From CBDESM01 sp965242485 (GTDB lineage Bacteria; Chloroflexota; Dehalococcoidia; Bin125): DNA of 64,000 nucleotides. The translations under genes were made by a program, and so were the position numbers. The DNA lies in contig CBDESM010000003.1 of NCBI GenBank assembly GCA_965242485.1, positions 2,170,001-2,234,000 on the forward strand, in the 5' to 3' direction. The notes under the pieces are model-generated. The model was not told where the DNA came from. It made no database searches and was given only the letters and a program-made list of their open reading frames with translations. Of this stretch, positions 42,986-51,782 are shown one piece after another; positions within the stretch are counted from its first letter, which is position 1, and every line of letters starts with the position of its first letter.

Positions 42986-43288
42986 ATGCCGATCTACGTG
43001 TACCGGTGCGAGACGTGCGGGCTGGAGGTGGAGCATTATCAGAAGCGTGCGGATGCGGGGCCGCCGGCGTGCGCGGAGTGCGGGGTGAACGAGGGGATGG
43101 AGCGGCGGATTGCGGGGATGCAGTTCCACAAGGATGAGAAGACGCAGATGGCGGAGTTTCATCCGAAGTACGCGAAGATGGTGGATCACGTGTGGGAGAA
43201 GGCGAGCGCGCGTGATCCGCTGGCGGGGACGCGGTTCGGGCATTTGGTGGACAGCGGGAAGCGGATGCAGGACACGACCGGGCTGTAG
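42986..43288 (+). CDS. FmdB-type zinc ribbon protein with extended C-terminus
   Basis: This is a 100-residue protein starting MPIYVYRCETCGLEVE, with the second pair in PACAECGVNEG. The C-terminal 60 residues (HKDEKTQMAEFHPKYAKM, VDHVWEKASARDPLAG) are longer than in the copy at 2823. The start at 42986 with GGGGAGGG before it is preferred to an upstream ATG at 42917, because FmdB proteins begin at MPxY. It is divergent from htpX. Confidence 0.82.
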   Translation: MPIYVYRCETCGLEVEHYQKRADAGPPACAECGVNEGMERRIAGMQFHKDEKTQMAEFHPKYAKMVDHVWEKASARDPLAGTRFGHLVDSGKRMQDTTGL

Positions 43289-43306
43289 GCGGCTGATCGC
43301 CGGGCT

Positions 43307-44659
43307 CTAGGCGTAGTAGCCGTTGCCGCTGCGCCGGCCGCTGCGGTAGCGGGAGCCGAAGTCGATGGTGACGGTTGCGATGCGGCGGCGGGCGGGGCGG
43401 GGCCGTTGCGCGGCTTGGTTGAGCCGGGCGGCTTCGAAGGGGTTGATGAAGTCGTCGCCGAGGTCGTCGTCGCGGTACCAGTCGGCGTCGGCGTCGTCGT
43501 ATTCGCGGTCGTAGTCGTCGGCGGTGCTGGCGGGCGGGAGGCGTTGGCGGGGGTCGAGGGAGGTGACGGGGGAAGGATGGCCGTCGCTCGGGACGGGCCG
43601 GATGATTTCGATGGGGGCGTCGGTAGGGTTGGCAGTGCCGGCGTTGAGGGGTTCGACGGCGAGGCCGGCTTGGGTGAGGCCGTAGCGGGGGGAGTGGTCG
43701 GGCAGGAAGAGGTCTTCGAAGTGGAGGGCTTGGCGTTTGCCGGGGCGGGCTTCGATGTCTTGCCAGGTGGCGGTCCAGGCGGGTCTGGCGTAGGGATCGT
43801 CGTTGCGGTAGATGCGGGGGCGGGCGCGGAGTTTGACGGGCGGGTCGGGGACGGTTTCGCCGCCGAGGCGGCGGGCGAAGGCGAGGGTTTCTTCTGGGGA
43901 GCGGAGTTCGAGGAAGATGGTGCCTTTGGGGGCGGCGCGGCGGATGGCGAGGCGGGCGCGTTTGGCTTCGAGGATGTCGTTGATGGCGTCGATCAGTTCT
44001 TGGCCGTGGATGCGGAGTTCTTCGCGTTGGGCTTTGATTTTGTTGGTGTAGTAGGGGGCTTGGTGGAAGACGTCGTGCGCGTCGAGCTGTTCTTGGACGG
44101 CGCGGTGTGCGAGTTCGGGCTGGTGTTCGGGGTCTGCGTGGCGGAGTTCGCGGGCGGCGTCGGGGTCCAGTTCGCCGTCGGCGACGAGTTCTTGGATGTA
44201 TGGGTCGAGGCCGAGGAGGGCGCGTGATTCGGCGATTTTTCTGGGGTCGATGGAGAATTGCTTGGCGGAGCGGCTGGCGCCGATTTGGTCGAAGGCCCGG
44301 GCTTGGTCGATGGGGTTGAGGGGTTCGCGGGCGAGGTTTTCGGCGAGGTTGAGGGTGAGGTCGTCGGCGTCGTCGCGGTCGGTGATGAGGACGGGGACGC
44401 GGTCGAGGCCGGCGGAGATGGCGGCGGTGCGTCGGCGGCGACCGGAGATGATTTCGAGGCCGGCGTCGGTTCGGCGGGCGAGGATGGGCTGGAGGATGCC
44501 GAATTGTCGGACGGAGCGGTAGAGCTGGTGGCGGGGGTGTTCGAAGGAGTCGACGGGGTAGTCGTCGTGGCAGGTGCGGGGGTGTTGGGGAGGGACGATG
44601 AGGTCGCGGGGGTCGGCGTAGACGAGATGGAGGTCGCCGGGCCGGGGTTGTTCGCACAT
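43307..44659 (-). CDS. ParB-like DNA-binding protein (orphan)
   Basis: This 450-residue protein has a ParB/Spo0J N-terminal domain. It begins at IVPPQHPR, then LYRSVRQFGILQPILARR, the nucleotide-binding arginine box IISGRRRRTAAI and LAENLAREPLNPIDQARAF. A helix-turn-helix-like part follows (KQFSIDPRKIAESRALLGL, LVADGELDPDAAREL). The last 150 residues are acidic and disordered (DDYDREYDDADADW) with a basic tail. No parA gene and no palindromic parS site are adjacent, so chromosome segregation is only one option; regulation as in other orphan ParB-like proteins is another. Confidence 0.82.
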   Translation of the reverse strand: MCEQPRPGDLHLVYADPRDLIVPPQHPRTCHDDYPVDSFEHPRHQLYRSVRQFGILQPILARRTDAGLEIISGRRRRTAAISAGLDRVPVLITDRDDADDLTLNLAENLAREPLNPIDQARAFDQIGASRSAKQFSIDPRKIAESRALLGLDPYIQELVADGELDPDAARELRHADPEHQPELAHRAVQEQLDAHDVFHQAPYYTNKIKAQREELRIHGQELIDAINDILEAKRARLAIRRAAPKGTIFLELRSPEETLAFARRLGGETVPDPPVKLRARPRIYRNDDPYARPAWTATWQDIEARPGKRQALHFEDLFLPDHSPRYGLTQAGLAVEPLNAGTANPTDAPIEIIRPVPSDGHPSPVTSLDPRQRLPPASTADDYDREYDDADADWYRDDDLGDDFINPFEAARLNQAAQRPRPARRRIATVTIDFGSRYRSGRRSGNGYYA

Positions 44660-44880
44660 GGGTGCGATGATAGGCGGATGGCGGCGGGGCGGAGTGCGTC
44701 GGGGTTTACAGAGCGGGGCGTTTCTCTGCGTCGCGCTGAGAGAGGCTGTCGCGCTGGCAGACGGTGTCGGGAGGCAGCGCAGGATCGGTTATCCTACGGT
44801 CGCGTTGTGAGCTGAGGCCCGAGTCGTTACTGGCGGCCCGGCTGGTGCGTGCAGGAAGCCAAAGTCTTGGGAGGGTGCAG

Positions 44881-45627
44881 ATGACGCGAGTGAAGATTTT
44901 GCTGGCACTCGTGGTGCTCGCCATGGCTTCTACTGGTATCGGCTACGTAGTTGGACATACGGGGCAAACAGAGCTTCGCGTGGAGGCACGGTCGAGATCC
45001 GACGGACGCATTGAGTTCCGCATTGATGCCGAGGGTGAGAAGTTGACACCGAAGAACCGGTACATGAGCGCCCAACAGATCGCGGTCCAAGATGACAAGT
45101 GGCTGCGGAGCTCACAAGTGTACATCGGCGAACCGGCGTCAAGAGCGCCTGTGACGGACGCTGGGACGGCCTGTCGCGAGGTGCCATGTGAGGCTGAGTT
45201 CACCGCCACCGACAGCGGTGTTGGCTATGCGGCTGTGCGCGACTGGGAGACAGGCCAAGTTAGGACCACCATTCTAGTCGCTGGCTCCGCTACCGGGATT
45301 TACGACGGCGCGCTGGGGATCACCTGTCGAGATGGACAGATTCGCGTGGGGATCGTTGATCTGCCGTACATCAGCGAGGAGGTCGTCACGGTCAGATACG
45401 GGGTGGGCGGTGCCGTTTACCGGGTGAATGGTGCTGCTTCCGCGTCCAACGACGGTGTCCTCATTGTCGACGATGCTGCTCGCGCGATGATCGGACATCT
45501 TCGCACAGGGACCACTCTGAACATCCGCATCGCTGCCTACAGCCGCAGCTACGATGGGGCATTCGATCTGACGGGACTCTTCAGTACGCCGATTCAGCCG
45601 AACATTGACCACTGCGGCTCGTACTGA
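44881..45627 (+). CDS. Membrane-anchored protein resembling VasI/TagO-type domains
   Basis: This is a 248-residue protein. An N-terminal hydrophobic segment (ILLALVVLAMASTGIGYVVG) is a signal or anchor. The mature part is beta-rich. Its last third (VTVRYGVGGAVYRVNG, FDLTGLFSTPI) resembles the VasI/TagO-like secreted fold. GGGAGG lies 6 bases before the ATG. Base composition is lower in GC and codon use differs from its neighbours, so it may be acquired. The 221 bases before it and the 150 after it contain no gene that I can support. Confidence 0.65.
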   Translation: MTRVKILLALVVLAMASTGIGYVVGHTGQTELRVEARSRSDGRIEFRIDAEGEKLTPKNRYMSAQQIAVQDDKWLRSSQVYIGEPASRAPVTDAGTACREVPCEAEFTATDSGVGYAAVRDWETGQVRTTILVAGSATGIYDGALGITCRDGQIRVGIVDLPYISEEVVTVRYGVGGAVYRVNGAASASNDGVLIVDDAARAMIGHLRTGTTLNIRIAAYSRSYDGAFDLTGLFSTPIQPNIDHCGSY

Positions 45628-45777
45628 GCGACAGCCACTGCCTCGACCTCTGGCTGTGACGCTTGGCAGTCCTGATAGATGGGTGATGTGCTATGCCCCT
45701 GTGTTAGCCCCGAGTGGATACGGCGGGCGAGTGCTGTCGTCCTTGTGGTAGCTGTCGATCGCGCCCCCAGTCGCCTG

Positions 45778-46728
45778 TTATTCGTCGGTGGGGGCGGGGT
45801 CGAAGGTGGCGGTTGGGGTGATGTTGTTTTGGGCGGCCCATTCTTGGGCGGGGAGGCGGTCGCCTTGGGGCGTGCGGATGGTGTTGATTTGGACGCCGGC
45901 GTTGCCGGCGCAGGCGATTTTTAGGCCGGCGTCGGAGATGGCGGTGATTTGGCCGGGGTCGGCTGCGGCGTCGGGGGCGAGGGTGGAGCCGTAGAGGGTG
46001 AGTTTTTCGCCGTTGAGGACGGACCAGGCGCCGGGGGCGCGGTCGCTGGCGCGGATGAAGTTGTGGACGGTTCGGGCGTTTTGGTTCCAGTCGATGCGGG
46101 CGATGTCGCCTTCCCAGGGGCCTTCGTAGGTCATGTCGGCTTCGTTTTGGAGGTGGCGGGGGGCTTGGCCGGCTTGGACGAGTTGGACGGCTTGGGACAT
46201 GGTTTCGACGCCGAGAGGGAAGAGGTGGTCGCGGTAGAGGGAGTTGATGGTGGCGTCCGGCTCGATGGGGCAGGGGCGTTGGAGGAGGATGGGTCCGGTG
46301 TCGAGGCCTTCGTCGACCCAGAAGATGGTGACGCCGGTCATGGCGTCGCCTTGGAGGATGGCGTGGTTGATGGCGGAGCGTCCGCGGTGCTTGGGGAGGA
46401 TGGAGGGGTGGTATTGGATGGTTTTGAGCGGCGGGTGTTCGAGGACGCGTGAGGGGATGATTTGGGTGACGAAGGCCATGACGTTGAGTTCCGGGTCGGT
46501 GGCTTCGTATTGGGCGATGGCTTGGTCGTCGAGGACGCCTTTGCGCTGCCAGCGCCGGGGCTGGTGGAGGGCGATGCCGGCGTCGCGGGCGGCTTGGGCG
46601 AGGGGGTCGGGTCGTCCGCCTTCGCGTTCCGGGGGAGTGAAGACGCCGACGATTTGGTGTCCGTCTTCGGCGAGGCGCTGGAAGATGGCTGCGCCGAAGG
46701 GGGCTTGGCCGATGAGTGCGATGCGCAT
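45778..46728 (-). CDS. Formyltransferase/hydrolase related to the N-terminal domain of 10-formyl-THF dehydrogenase
   Basis: This 316-residue protein has the formyltransferase fold. The key motif IQYHPSILPKHRGRSAINHA, followed by GVTIFWVDEGLDTGPILLQ, fits the hydrolase domain of ALDH1L1-type formyl-THF dehydrogenase better than Fmt, which has NVHPSLLP. The downstream part (LFPLGVETMSQAVQLV, YEGPWEGDIARIDW, NFIRASDRAPGAW) matches that family too. No carrier or aldehyde dehydrogenase domain follows, so the protein is a stand-alone formyl-THF hydrolase or a formyltransferase for an unknown acceptor. The start is the ATG at 46728. Confidence 0.8.
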   Translation of the reverse strand: MRIALIGQAPFGAAIFQRLAEDGHQIVGVFTPPEREGGRPDPLAQAARDAGIALHQPRRWQRKGVLDDQAIAQYEATDPELNVMAFVTQIIPSRVLEHPPLKTIQYHPSILPKHRGRSAINHAILQGDAMTGVTIFWVDEGLDTGPILLQRPCPIEPDATINSLYRDHLFPLGVETMSQAVQLVQAGQAPRHLQNEADMTYEGPWEGDIARIDWNQNARTVHNFIRASDRAPGAWSVLNGEKLTLYGSTLAPDAAADPGQITAISDAGLKIACAGNAGVQINTIRTPQGDRLPAQEWAAQNNITPTATFDPAPTDE

Positions 46729-46778
46729 GGCGTGGCTCCTGGGGGATTTTGGCCGGCGTTTGCGGCGGTGCGGGGAGG

Positions 46779-47486
46779 TTAGGGCATGTGGTCTCGGGGG
46801 GAGTCGTGCGGGATTTCTTGGATGCGTCCGTCGCGCATGTGGAAGAGGCGTTTGGCGCGGCGGGCGAGTTCGAGGTTGTGGGTGACGATGATGATGGTTT
46901 GGCCGGCGTCGTTGAGGGTTTGGAGGAGGTCGAAGATGTCGCGTCCGGTGCGGGAGTCGAGGTTGCCGGTGGGTTCGTCGGCGAGGATGACGTCTGGGTC
47001 GTTGGCGAGGGCGCGCGCGATGGCGACGCGCTGGCGTTCGCCGCCGGAGAGTTGGGCGGGGCGGTGGTTCATGCGGTCGGCGAGGCCGACTTTTCGGAGG
47101 AGGTCGCCGGCGCGGTTGCGGCGCTGGCGGCGGTCGGCGCCGGCGAGGGCGAGTGCGAGTTCGACGTTTTGGCGGGCGGTGAGCATGGGGAGGAGGTTGA
47201 AGGCTTGGAAGATGAAGCCGAGGGAGCGGAGGCGGAGGGAGGCGCGTTGTTCGCGGTCGAGGTTTTGGGCGGGTTCGCCGCGGATGCGGAGCTGGCCTGA
47301 GGTGGGTGAGTCGATGAGTCCGAGGAGGTGGAGGAGTGTGGATTTGCCGGAGCCGGAGGGTCCTGCGATGGCGATGAAGTCGCCTTTGGCGATGTCGAGG
47401 TCGATGCGGTCGAGTGCGCGGATGCGTTCGCGGGAGAGTCGGTAGATGCGCTGGAGGCGGCGTGCGGAGAGGAGGGGTTCGGGCAT
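46779..47486 (-). CDS. MacB/LolD-type ABC transporter ATP-binding protein
   Basis: This 235-residue ATPase has Walker A GPSGSGKST, the Q-loop FIFQAFNLLPMLTA, signature LSGGERQRVAIARAL, Walker B VILADEPTGNLD and the H-loop VTHN. It belongs to the LolD/MacB/FtsE group that drives mechanotransmission-type exporters. The matching permease is probably 48522-49748 on the same strand, separated by one small gene on the same strand and a Uma2 gene on the other. Confidence 0.92.
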   Translation of the reverse strand: MPEPLLSARRLQRIYRLSRERIRALDRIDLDIAKGDFIAIAGPSGSGKSTLLHLLGLIDSPTSGQLRIRGEPAQNLDREQRASLRLRSLGFIFQAFNLLPMLTARQNVELALALAGADRRQRRNRAGDLLRKVGLADRMNHRPAQLSGGERQRVAIARALANDPDVILADEPTGNLDSRTGRDIFDLLQTLNDAGQTIIIVTHNLELARRAKRLFHMRDGRIQEIPHDSPRDHMP

Positions 47487-47494
47487 TTTGCTGG

Positions 47495-47764
47495 CTAGGA
47501 GCCGGCGGCTGCGGAGGGGGAGCGTGCGGCGTCGAGGATTTGGCGGGCTTGGGCGAGGAAGTCTTCGGGGCCGCGGAGGCCCCAGTCGGCTTCTTCGGCG
47601 AGGAGGGCGAGGCCGTCGAGCTGGCCGCGGAGGTCTGTGCTGAGGGTGTCGTCGAAGGCGTGGGCGATTTCGAATTCGAGGTATGAGAAGATGGGGGCAG
47701 CGCCGCTGACGCAGCGGTCGAGGACTTGCAGCAGTTCGCGGCGGACGGCGTTTTCATCAGTCAT
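47495..47764 (-). CDS. Small helical protein of unknown function
   Basis: This 89-residue acidic, mostly helical protein (MTDENAVRRELLQVLDRC, FEIAHAFDDTLSTDL, PEDFLAQARQIL) ends 8 bases before the ABC ATPase gene, so it is probably co-transcribed with it. No family is recognised. Confidence 0.6.
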   Translation of the reverse strand: MTDENAVRRELLQVLDRCVSGAAPIFSYLEFEIAHAFDDTLSTDLRGQLDGLALLAEEADWGLRGPEDFLAQARQILDAARSPSAAAGS

Positions 47765-47848
47765 TGGACTGCCCCATGGCGATTAGCGCTCTAGTGCCAG
47801 AGTACAGCGCGGTTGGCGGCTGGCTTTAGACTGGGGGCGGAGGGGGAG

Positions 47849-48514
47849 ATGGTCGAGCTTGTGCGGGAGTTGCGGGTGGCGATGCCGGTGGAGGTGGCGG
47901 CGGCTGTGGAGGTGGCGGTGGCTACGTCGACCGTGCAGGTGGTGCGGTTGGATGACGGGCCGTTGACGGATCAGCGGTTGGAATGGCTGGGGCAGCAGGA
48001 CGGGCGTTGCCGGTTCGAGCGCGGCGCGAGCGGGGAGTTGATCATCATGAGCGTGGGACGCGGGGGAGGGCCGAGGATCGCCGCGGGGATCATCGCGCAG
48101 ATTTGGATTTGGATCGGGCGCCTGGGGAGCGGCGAGGTGTACGACGGGACGAAGGGGTATGACATTCCGGGCACGCTGTTGACGCGGATTCCGGATGTTT
48201 CGTGGCTGTCGGGGGAGCGGCTGGCGGGGTTGCCGTCGGAGATCGATCAGGAGGGGTTCACGGATGCGGTGCCGGAGTTCGCGGTGGAGATTTTGTCGGA
48301 TTCGCAGGCGGTGGAGGATCAGCTGGCGCGGGTGCGGCAGTGGGTGGGGTGGGGGGCGCGGGTGGGCTGGATGATCGATCCGTTCGAGCAGACGGTGGAT
48401 GTGGTGCGGGCGGGGCGGGCGGTGGAGCATTTGGAGCGTCCGGAGCGGATCGAGGTCGGGTCGGAGATGCCCGGGTTGGTGGTTGATTTTTCGAGGATTT
48501 GGCGGGCGGAGTAA
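47849..48514 (+). CDS. Uma2-family PD-(D/E)XK protein
   Basis: This 221-residue protein is of the Uma2 type (DUF820), which carries a restriction-endonuclease-like fold. The family pattern is visible: RLEWLGQQDGRCRFE, GYDIPGTLLTRIPDVSWL with the catalytic Asp, and PEFAVEILSDSQ with the acidic residue. WVGWGARVGWMIDP then supplies the hydrophobic strand. The usual C-terminal Lys-containing strand (E-x-K) is replaced here by EILSDS, so activity is uncertain. The start 47849 follows a purine-rich GGAGGGGGAG; an in-frame ATG at 47813 is also possible. Confidence 0.78.
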   Translation: MVELVRELRVAMPVEVAAAVEVAVATSTVQVVRLDDGPLTDQRLEWLGQQDGRCRFERGASGELIIMSVGRGGGPRIAAGIIAQIWIWIGRLGSGEVYDGTKGYDIPGTLLTRIPDVSWLSGERLAGLPSEIDQEGFTDAVPEFAVEILSDSQAVEDQLARVRQWVGWGARVGWMIDPFEQTVDVVRAGRAVEHLERPERIEVGSEMPGLVVDFSRIWRAE

Positions 48515-48521
48515 GGGCGGG

Positions 48522-49748
48522 TTATTCGCTGCGGAGGGCGATGATCGGGTCTATGCGGACGGCGCGGGCGGCTGGGAGGAGGGCGGCGGCTAGGGCGAAG
48601 GTGGTGAGGATGGCGGCGGCGGAGCGTTCGATTTTGGGGCTGCGGATGCCGGCGGCGTCGGGGCCGAGGGCTTGGCGGATGACGAGGCGGGACATGGGGA
48701 TGCCGATGAGGGAGCCGGCGAGGGAGAGGGCGGCGGATTCGCCGAGGACGAGGCGGAGGAGGAAGGAGCGGGGTGCGCCGATGGCGCGGAGGGTGCCGAG
48801 TTCGCGGGTGCGTTCGAGGACGGAGACGAACATGACGATGGCGATGAGGAGTGCGGCGACGGAGACGGAGGTCCAGCGGACGACGTTGAAGAGCTGGTTG
48901 ACGCGGTCGAGCAGGGTGCGGGCGTTTTTGGCGAGTTGCTTGTCGGAGACGACCATGAGGGCGGGGTGGGCGTTTTCGATGCGCTGTTGGAGCGCTTCGA
49001 TGCCGGAGGCGCGGGAGGGGGAGAGGAGGAGGGCGCTGACGGCGTCGGGGGTGCCGAGGAGTTGCTGGGCGGTTGCGAGGGGGACGATGACGCAGGAGCG
49101 GAGGATTTGGTTGGTTTCGGGGTCGATGACGCCTTTGACTTGGAAGAGGCGGCCGCGGATGTCGATGGTGCTGCCGACGGCGGCGAGGGAGATGGGCCCG
49201 ATGGGCGAGGGGACTTGGACGGTTTCGGAGGCGATGGCGGCGAAGTGGCGGGCGGCGAGGACGCCGATGAGGGCGGGCGCGGGGGCGTCGGGGGAGTCGG
49301 TGCGGGGGTCGCCCATGCGGTTGTCGCCGGCGACGGCGTCGGCGCCCGCGAGGAAGACGTCTTCTTTGCCGGGTTCGATGCCGACGAGGAGGGCTTCGGG
49401 CGGTGCGGTGGGGAAGGGCGGGGGCGCGAGGGCGGCGAAAGAGACGGGGGTGGAGCGGTCGGCGTCGATTTGGGGGAGTGCGAGGACGGAGCGGGCGTCT
49501 CGGGCGGGGATGGTGGAGGAGATGGGGGGCCATTCGATGCCGGAGAGTCCGGAGAGGCCGCGGCTTTGGACGAAGAGGATGCCGGTGAAGCGCTGGACTT
49601 GGCGGTCGAGGTCGTCGGTGACGAAGCGCATGACGGTGGTGACGACGATGTAGAGGTTGACGCAGACGCCGAAGCCGATGAGGGTGAGCGCGGTGCGGAG
49701 TTTTTTGAGGAGGAGCTGCTGGAGGGCTAGGGTGAGGATGGGGTACAC
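48522..49748 (-). CDS. MacB/FtsX-like ABC transporter permease
   Basis: This 408-residue permease has a MacB-like plan: an N-terminal helix (LTLIGFGVCVNLYIVVTTV), then a large extracytoplasmic domain (about residues 40-270), then three C-terminal helices. These are VAALLIAIVMFVSVLE, LVLGESAALSLAGSLIGI and SAAAILTTFALAAALL. RTRELGTLRAIGAPRS is the typical FtsX cytoplasmic loop. It should couple to the ATPase at 46779-47486. The spondin-domain gene lies 82 bases upstream on the same strand. The exported substrate is unknown. Confidence 0.9.
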   Translation of the reverse strand: MYPILTLALQQLLLKKLRTALTLIGFGVCVNLYIVVTTVMRFVTDDLDRQVQRFTGILFVQSRGLSGLSGIEWPPISSTIPARDARSVLALPQIDADRSTPVSFAALAPPPFPTAPPEALLVGIEPGKEDVFLAGADAVAGDNRMGDPRTDSPDAPAPALIGVLAARHFAAIASETVQVPSPIGPISLAAVGSTIDIRGRLFQVKGVIDPETNQILRSCVIVPLATAQQLLGTPDAVSALLLSPSRASGIEALQQRIENAHPALMVVSDKQLAKNARTLLDRVNQLFNVVRWTSVSVAALLIAIVMFVSVLERTRELGTLRAIGAPRSFLLRLVLGESAALSLAGSLIGIPMSRLVIRQALGPDAAGIRSPKIERSAAAILTTFALAAALLPAARAVRIDPIIALRSE

Positions 49749-49830
49749 GGGGGCCGGCCCTTCGCGGAGCTGCTGCGGGGGGCGCGGCTCAGGTTAGGGG
49801 CGGGCTCGGCTTGGGGGGATGGGCGTGGGT

Positions 49831-50667
49831 TCAGCGGCGGCTGCGGAGCTGGCGGTTGAGGATGATGGCGGCGGAGGCGGAGATGCCGATGAGGATGGCG
49901 ACGATGCCGTAGACCCAGCTGCGGTTGGAGGAGGCGGAGATGCCGCCGGTGCCGGAGACGGGGAGGGCGGAGCCGGCGGGGCCGACGGAGAGGCTGGCCT
50001 GGGGGCCTTGGATTTGGGTGCTGAGGACGATGCGGTCGTCGGGGGTGTCGACGCCGTTGGAGATGTTTTCTGCGCCGCGGGAGGCGTCGGGCTGGCCGCT
50101 GCGGAAGGGGGAGAAGGGGTCCCAGTCGAATTCGGTGCCGGCGTCGTAGGCGTGGAGGTCGATGGTGCTGGCGAGGGGGCGTCCGGAGGCGTCGAAGAGG
50201 GGGAGGTCGGCGACGCCGATGAAGGCGTCGTTGGTGTTCCAGAGTTTTTGGGCGGTGGAGAGGAGGTCGCCGGGGCGGGCGTTGAATTCCCATTCGATGC
50301 TGCGGCCGGGCTGGGAGCAGCCGCTGACGGGGTCGGCGAGGAGGACGCGTTCGGACCAGCGGGAGTTGCCGATTTCGGCGATGCGTTCGAGGGAGGTGCT
50401 GGCGCGTTCACCGGGGGACCAGAATGCGCCGGCTTGCCAGTGGACGAGGAAGGAGCCGCCGGTGATGGGCATGACGGGGTCTTGTGAGCAGGTGATGGTG
50501 GCGCGGAAGCGGGTTTCGGATTGGGCGGAGGCGGGGGCGAAGGCGGCGAGGGCGATGAAGGCGGCGAGGGCCGCGGCGAGGAAGGCGATGCGGGGGGTGA
50601 AGGCGCGGCGGAGGGCGGGCGCGAGACGCGGGAGCAGGCGGCGGGCTGCGGCGCGGGAGGGGTTCAT
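49831..50667 (-). CDS. Spondin-domain surface protein with sortase-like C-terminus
   Basis: This is a 278-residue protein. A signal peptide (AFLAAALAAFIALAAFAPASAQ) is followed by a spondin-N-like domain (FRATITCSQDP, GAFWSPGERASTSLERIAEIGNS, DLHAYDAGTEFDWDP). The C-terminus has LPVSGTGG, a membrane helix (VYGIVAILIGISASAAIIL) and the basic tail NRQLRSRR. This is the plan of sortase or related cell-wall sorting signals, though LPVSG differs from LPxTG. It may be exported with the help of the adjoining ABC system, but a Sec signal makes that unnecessary. Confidence 0.78.
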   Translation of the reverse strand: MNPSRAAARRLLPRLAPALRRAFTPRIAFLAAALAAFIALAAFAPASAQSETRFRATITCSQDPVMPITGGSFLVHWQAGAFWSPGERASTSLERIAEIGNSRWSERVLLADPVSGCSQPGRSIEWEFNARPGDLLSTAQKLWNTNDAFIGVADLPLFDASGRPLASTIDLHAYDAGTEFDWDPFSPFRSGQPDASRGAENISNGVDTPDDRIVLSTQIQGPQASLSVGPAGSALPVSGTGGISASSNRSWVYGIVAILIGISASAAIILNRQLRSRR

Positions 50668-50876
50668 CGCGTGCTCCTGGTCTGGCTGCGCGGGCGGATC
50701 CGGCGGGGAATCGCCGGGTCGGGCAGTCGCTGGGGAGCACGCTAGGCAGGATCGGGCAGGGGGAAGGGGAATGCTTGTAAACGCGGGCGGGCGCGGTTAC
50801 GCGGGTTTTGTATTGAGCGTGAGGGCGTATCAGGGCGCTCGTTATGTTCGATAGTTATCGTCAAGCGGGGGGCGGG

Positions 50877-51707
50877 TCAGCCGGTGAAGAGGCCGCCGTC
50901 GGGGTGGAGGATTTGGCCGGTGATGTAGGAGGCGGCGTCGCTGAGCAGGAAGAGGGAGGCTTCGGCGATGTCTTGGGCGGTGCCGAGGCGTCCGAGCGGG
51001 ACGAAGCGTTCGAAGGCCTGCTTGCGGGCTTCGTCGGTGGTGAGCGAGAGGGCCATGGGGGTGTCGATGACGCCGGGCGCGACGGTGTTGACGCGGATGC
51101 CGTCGGGCGCGAGTTCTTGGGCGAGGACTTTGGTGAGCATCCAGACGCCTGCTTTGGAGACGGAGTATTCGGCGGAGCCGGGCATGGGGATTTTGGCTGC
51201 GCCGGAGGAGATGTTGACGATGGAGCCACCGTTGCCGAGCTGGATCATGCGGCGTGCGGCGGCGCGGTTGGTCAGCATGACGCCGGTGAGGTTGACGGCG
51301 AGGACTTTTTCCCAGTGTTCGAGGGGCTTGCCGATGATCGAGTGGGCGGGGTCGCCGCGGTTGGGCGCGTCGTCGTCGACTTGGCCGGAGATGTAGCCGG
51401 CGTGGAGGATGCCGGCGGCGGCGAGGCAGAGGTCGAGGCGCCCGAAATGGTCGACGGCGGCTTGGGCGATGGCGTCGCAGGAGTCTTCGCGGGAGACGTC
51501 CGCGCCGACGTAGATCGATTGGCCGCCCGCGTCGGCGATCAGCTGCACGGTTTCGGGGCCGCGGGGGTCGTCGGGGAGGCCGACGACGACGACGGAAGCG
51601 CCTTCGCGGGCGAGGCGGATGGAGGCTTCGCGGCCCATGCCGGAAGCGCCGCCTGTGACGAGGGCGACTTTGCCTTGGAAGCGGGCGGTTGCGTCTGGTT
51701 CCGGCAT
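50877..51707 (-). CDS. Short-chain dehydrogenase/reductase, copy 1
   Basis: This 276-residue classical SDR has the cofactor loop TGGASGMGREAS, VNISSGAAKIP with the catalytic Ser, YSVSKAGVWML with Tyr and Lys, and the end ITGQILHPDGGLF. It should oxidise an alcohol or reduce a ketone with NAD(P). The gene downstream of its stop is the spondin-domain protein. Its N-terminal half is almost identical in DNA sequence to the second copy at 51783-52595, while the C-terminal half differs. Confidence 0.9.
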   Translation of the reverse strand: MPEPDATARFQGKVALVTGGASGMGREASIRLAREGASVVVVGLPDDPRGPETVQLIADAGGQSIYVGADVSREDSCDAIAQAAVDHFGRLDLCLAAAGILHAGYISGQVDDDAPNRGDPAHSIIGKPLEHWEKVLAVNLTGVMLTNRAAARRMIQLGNGGSIVNISSGAAKIPMPGSAEYSVSKAGVWMLTKVLAQELAPDGIRVNTVAPGVIDTPMALSLTTDEARKQAFERFVPLGRLGTAQDIAEASLFLLSDAASYITGQILHPDGGLFTG

Positions 51708-51782
51708 GGGGCGGGTCCGATCGCTGGGCGCGGGGAAGGCTAGCGGATTGGGACTGGGGATCGGGGAAGCTGATCGGTTTGG

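Noticed and set aside
40586..43243. 885-codon minus-strand frame over the DUF3105 and htpX genes
   Set aside because: Only the last 185 codons, with their own signal peptide and ATG at 41143, are real; the rest is out of frame with htpX.
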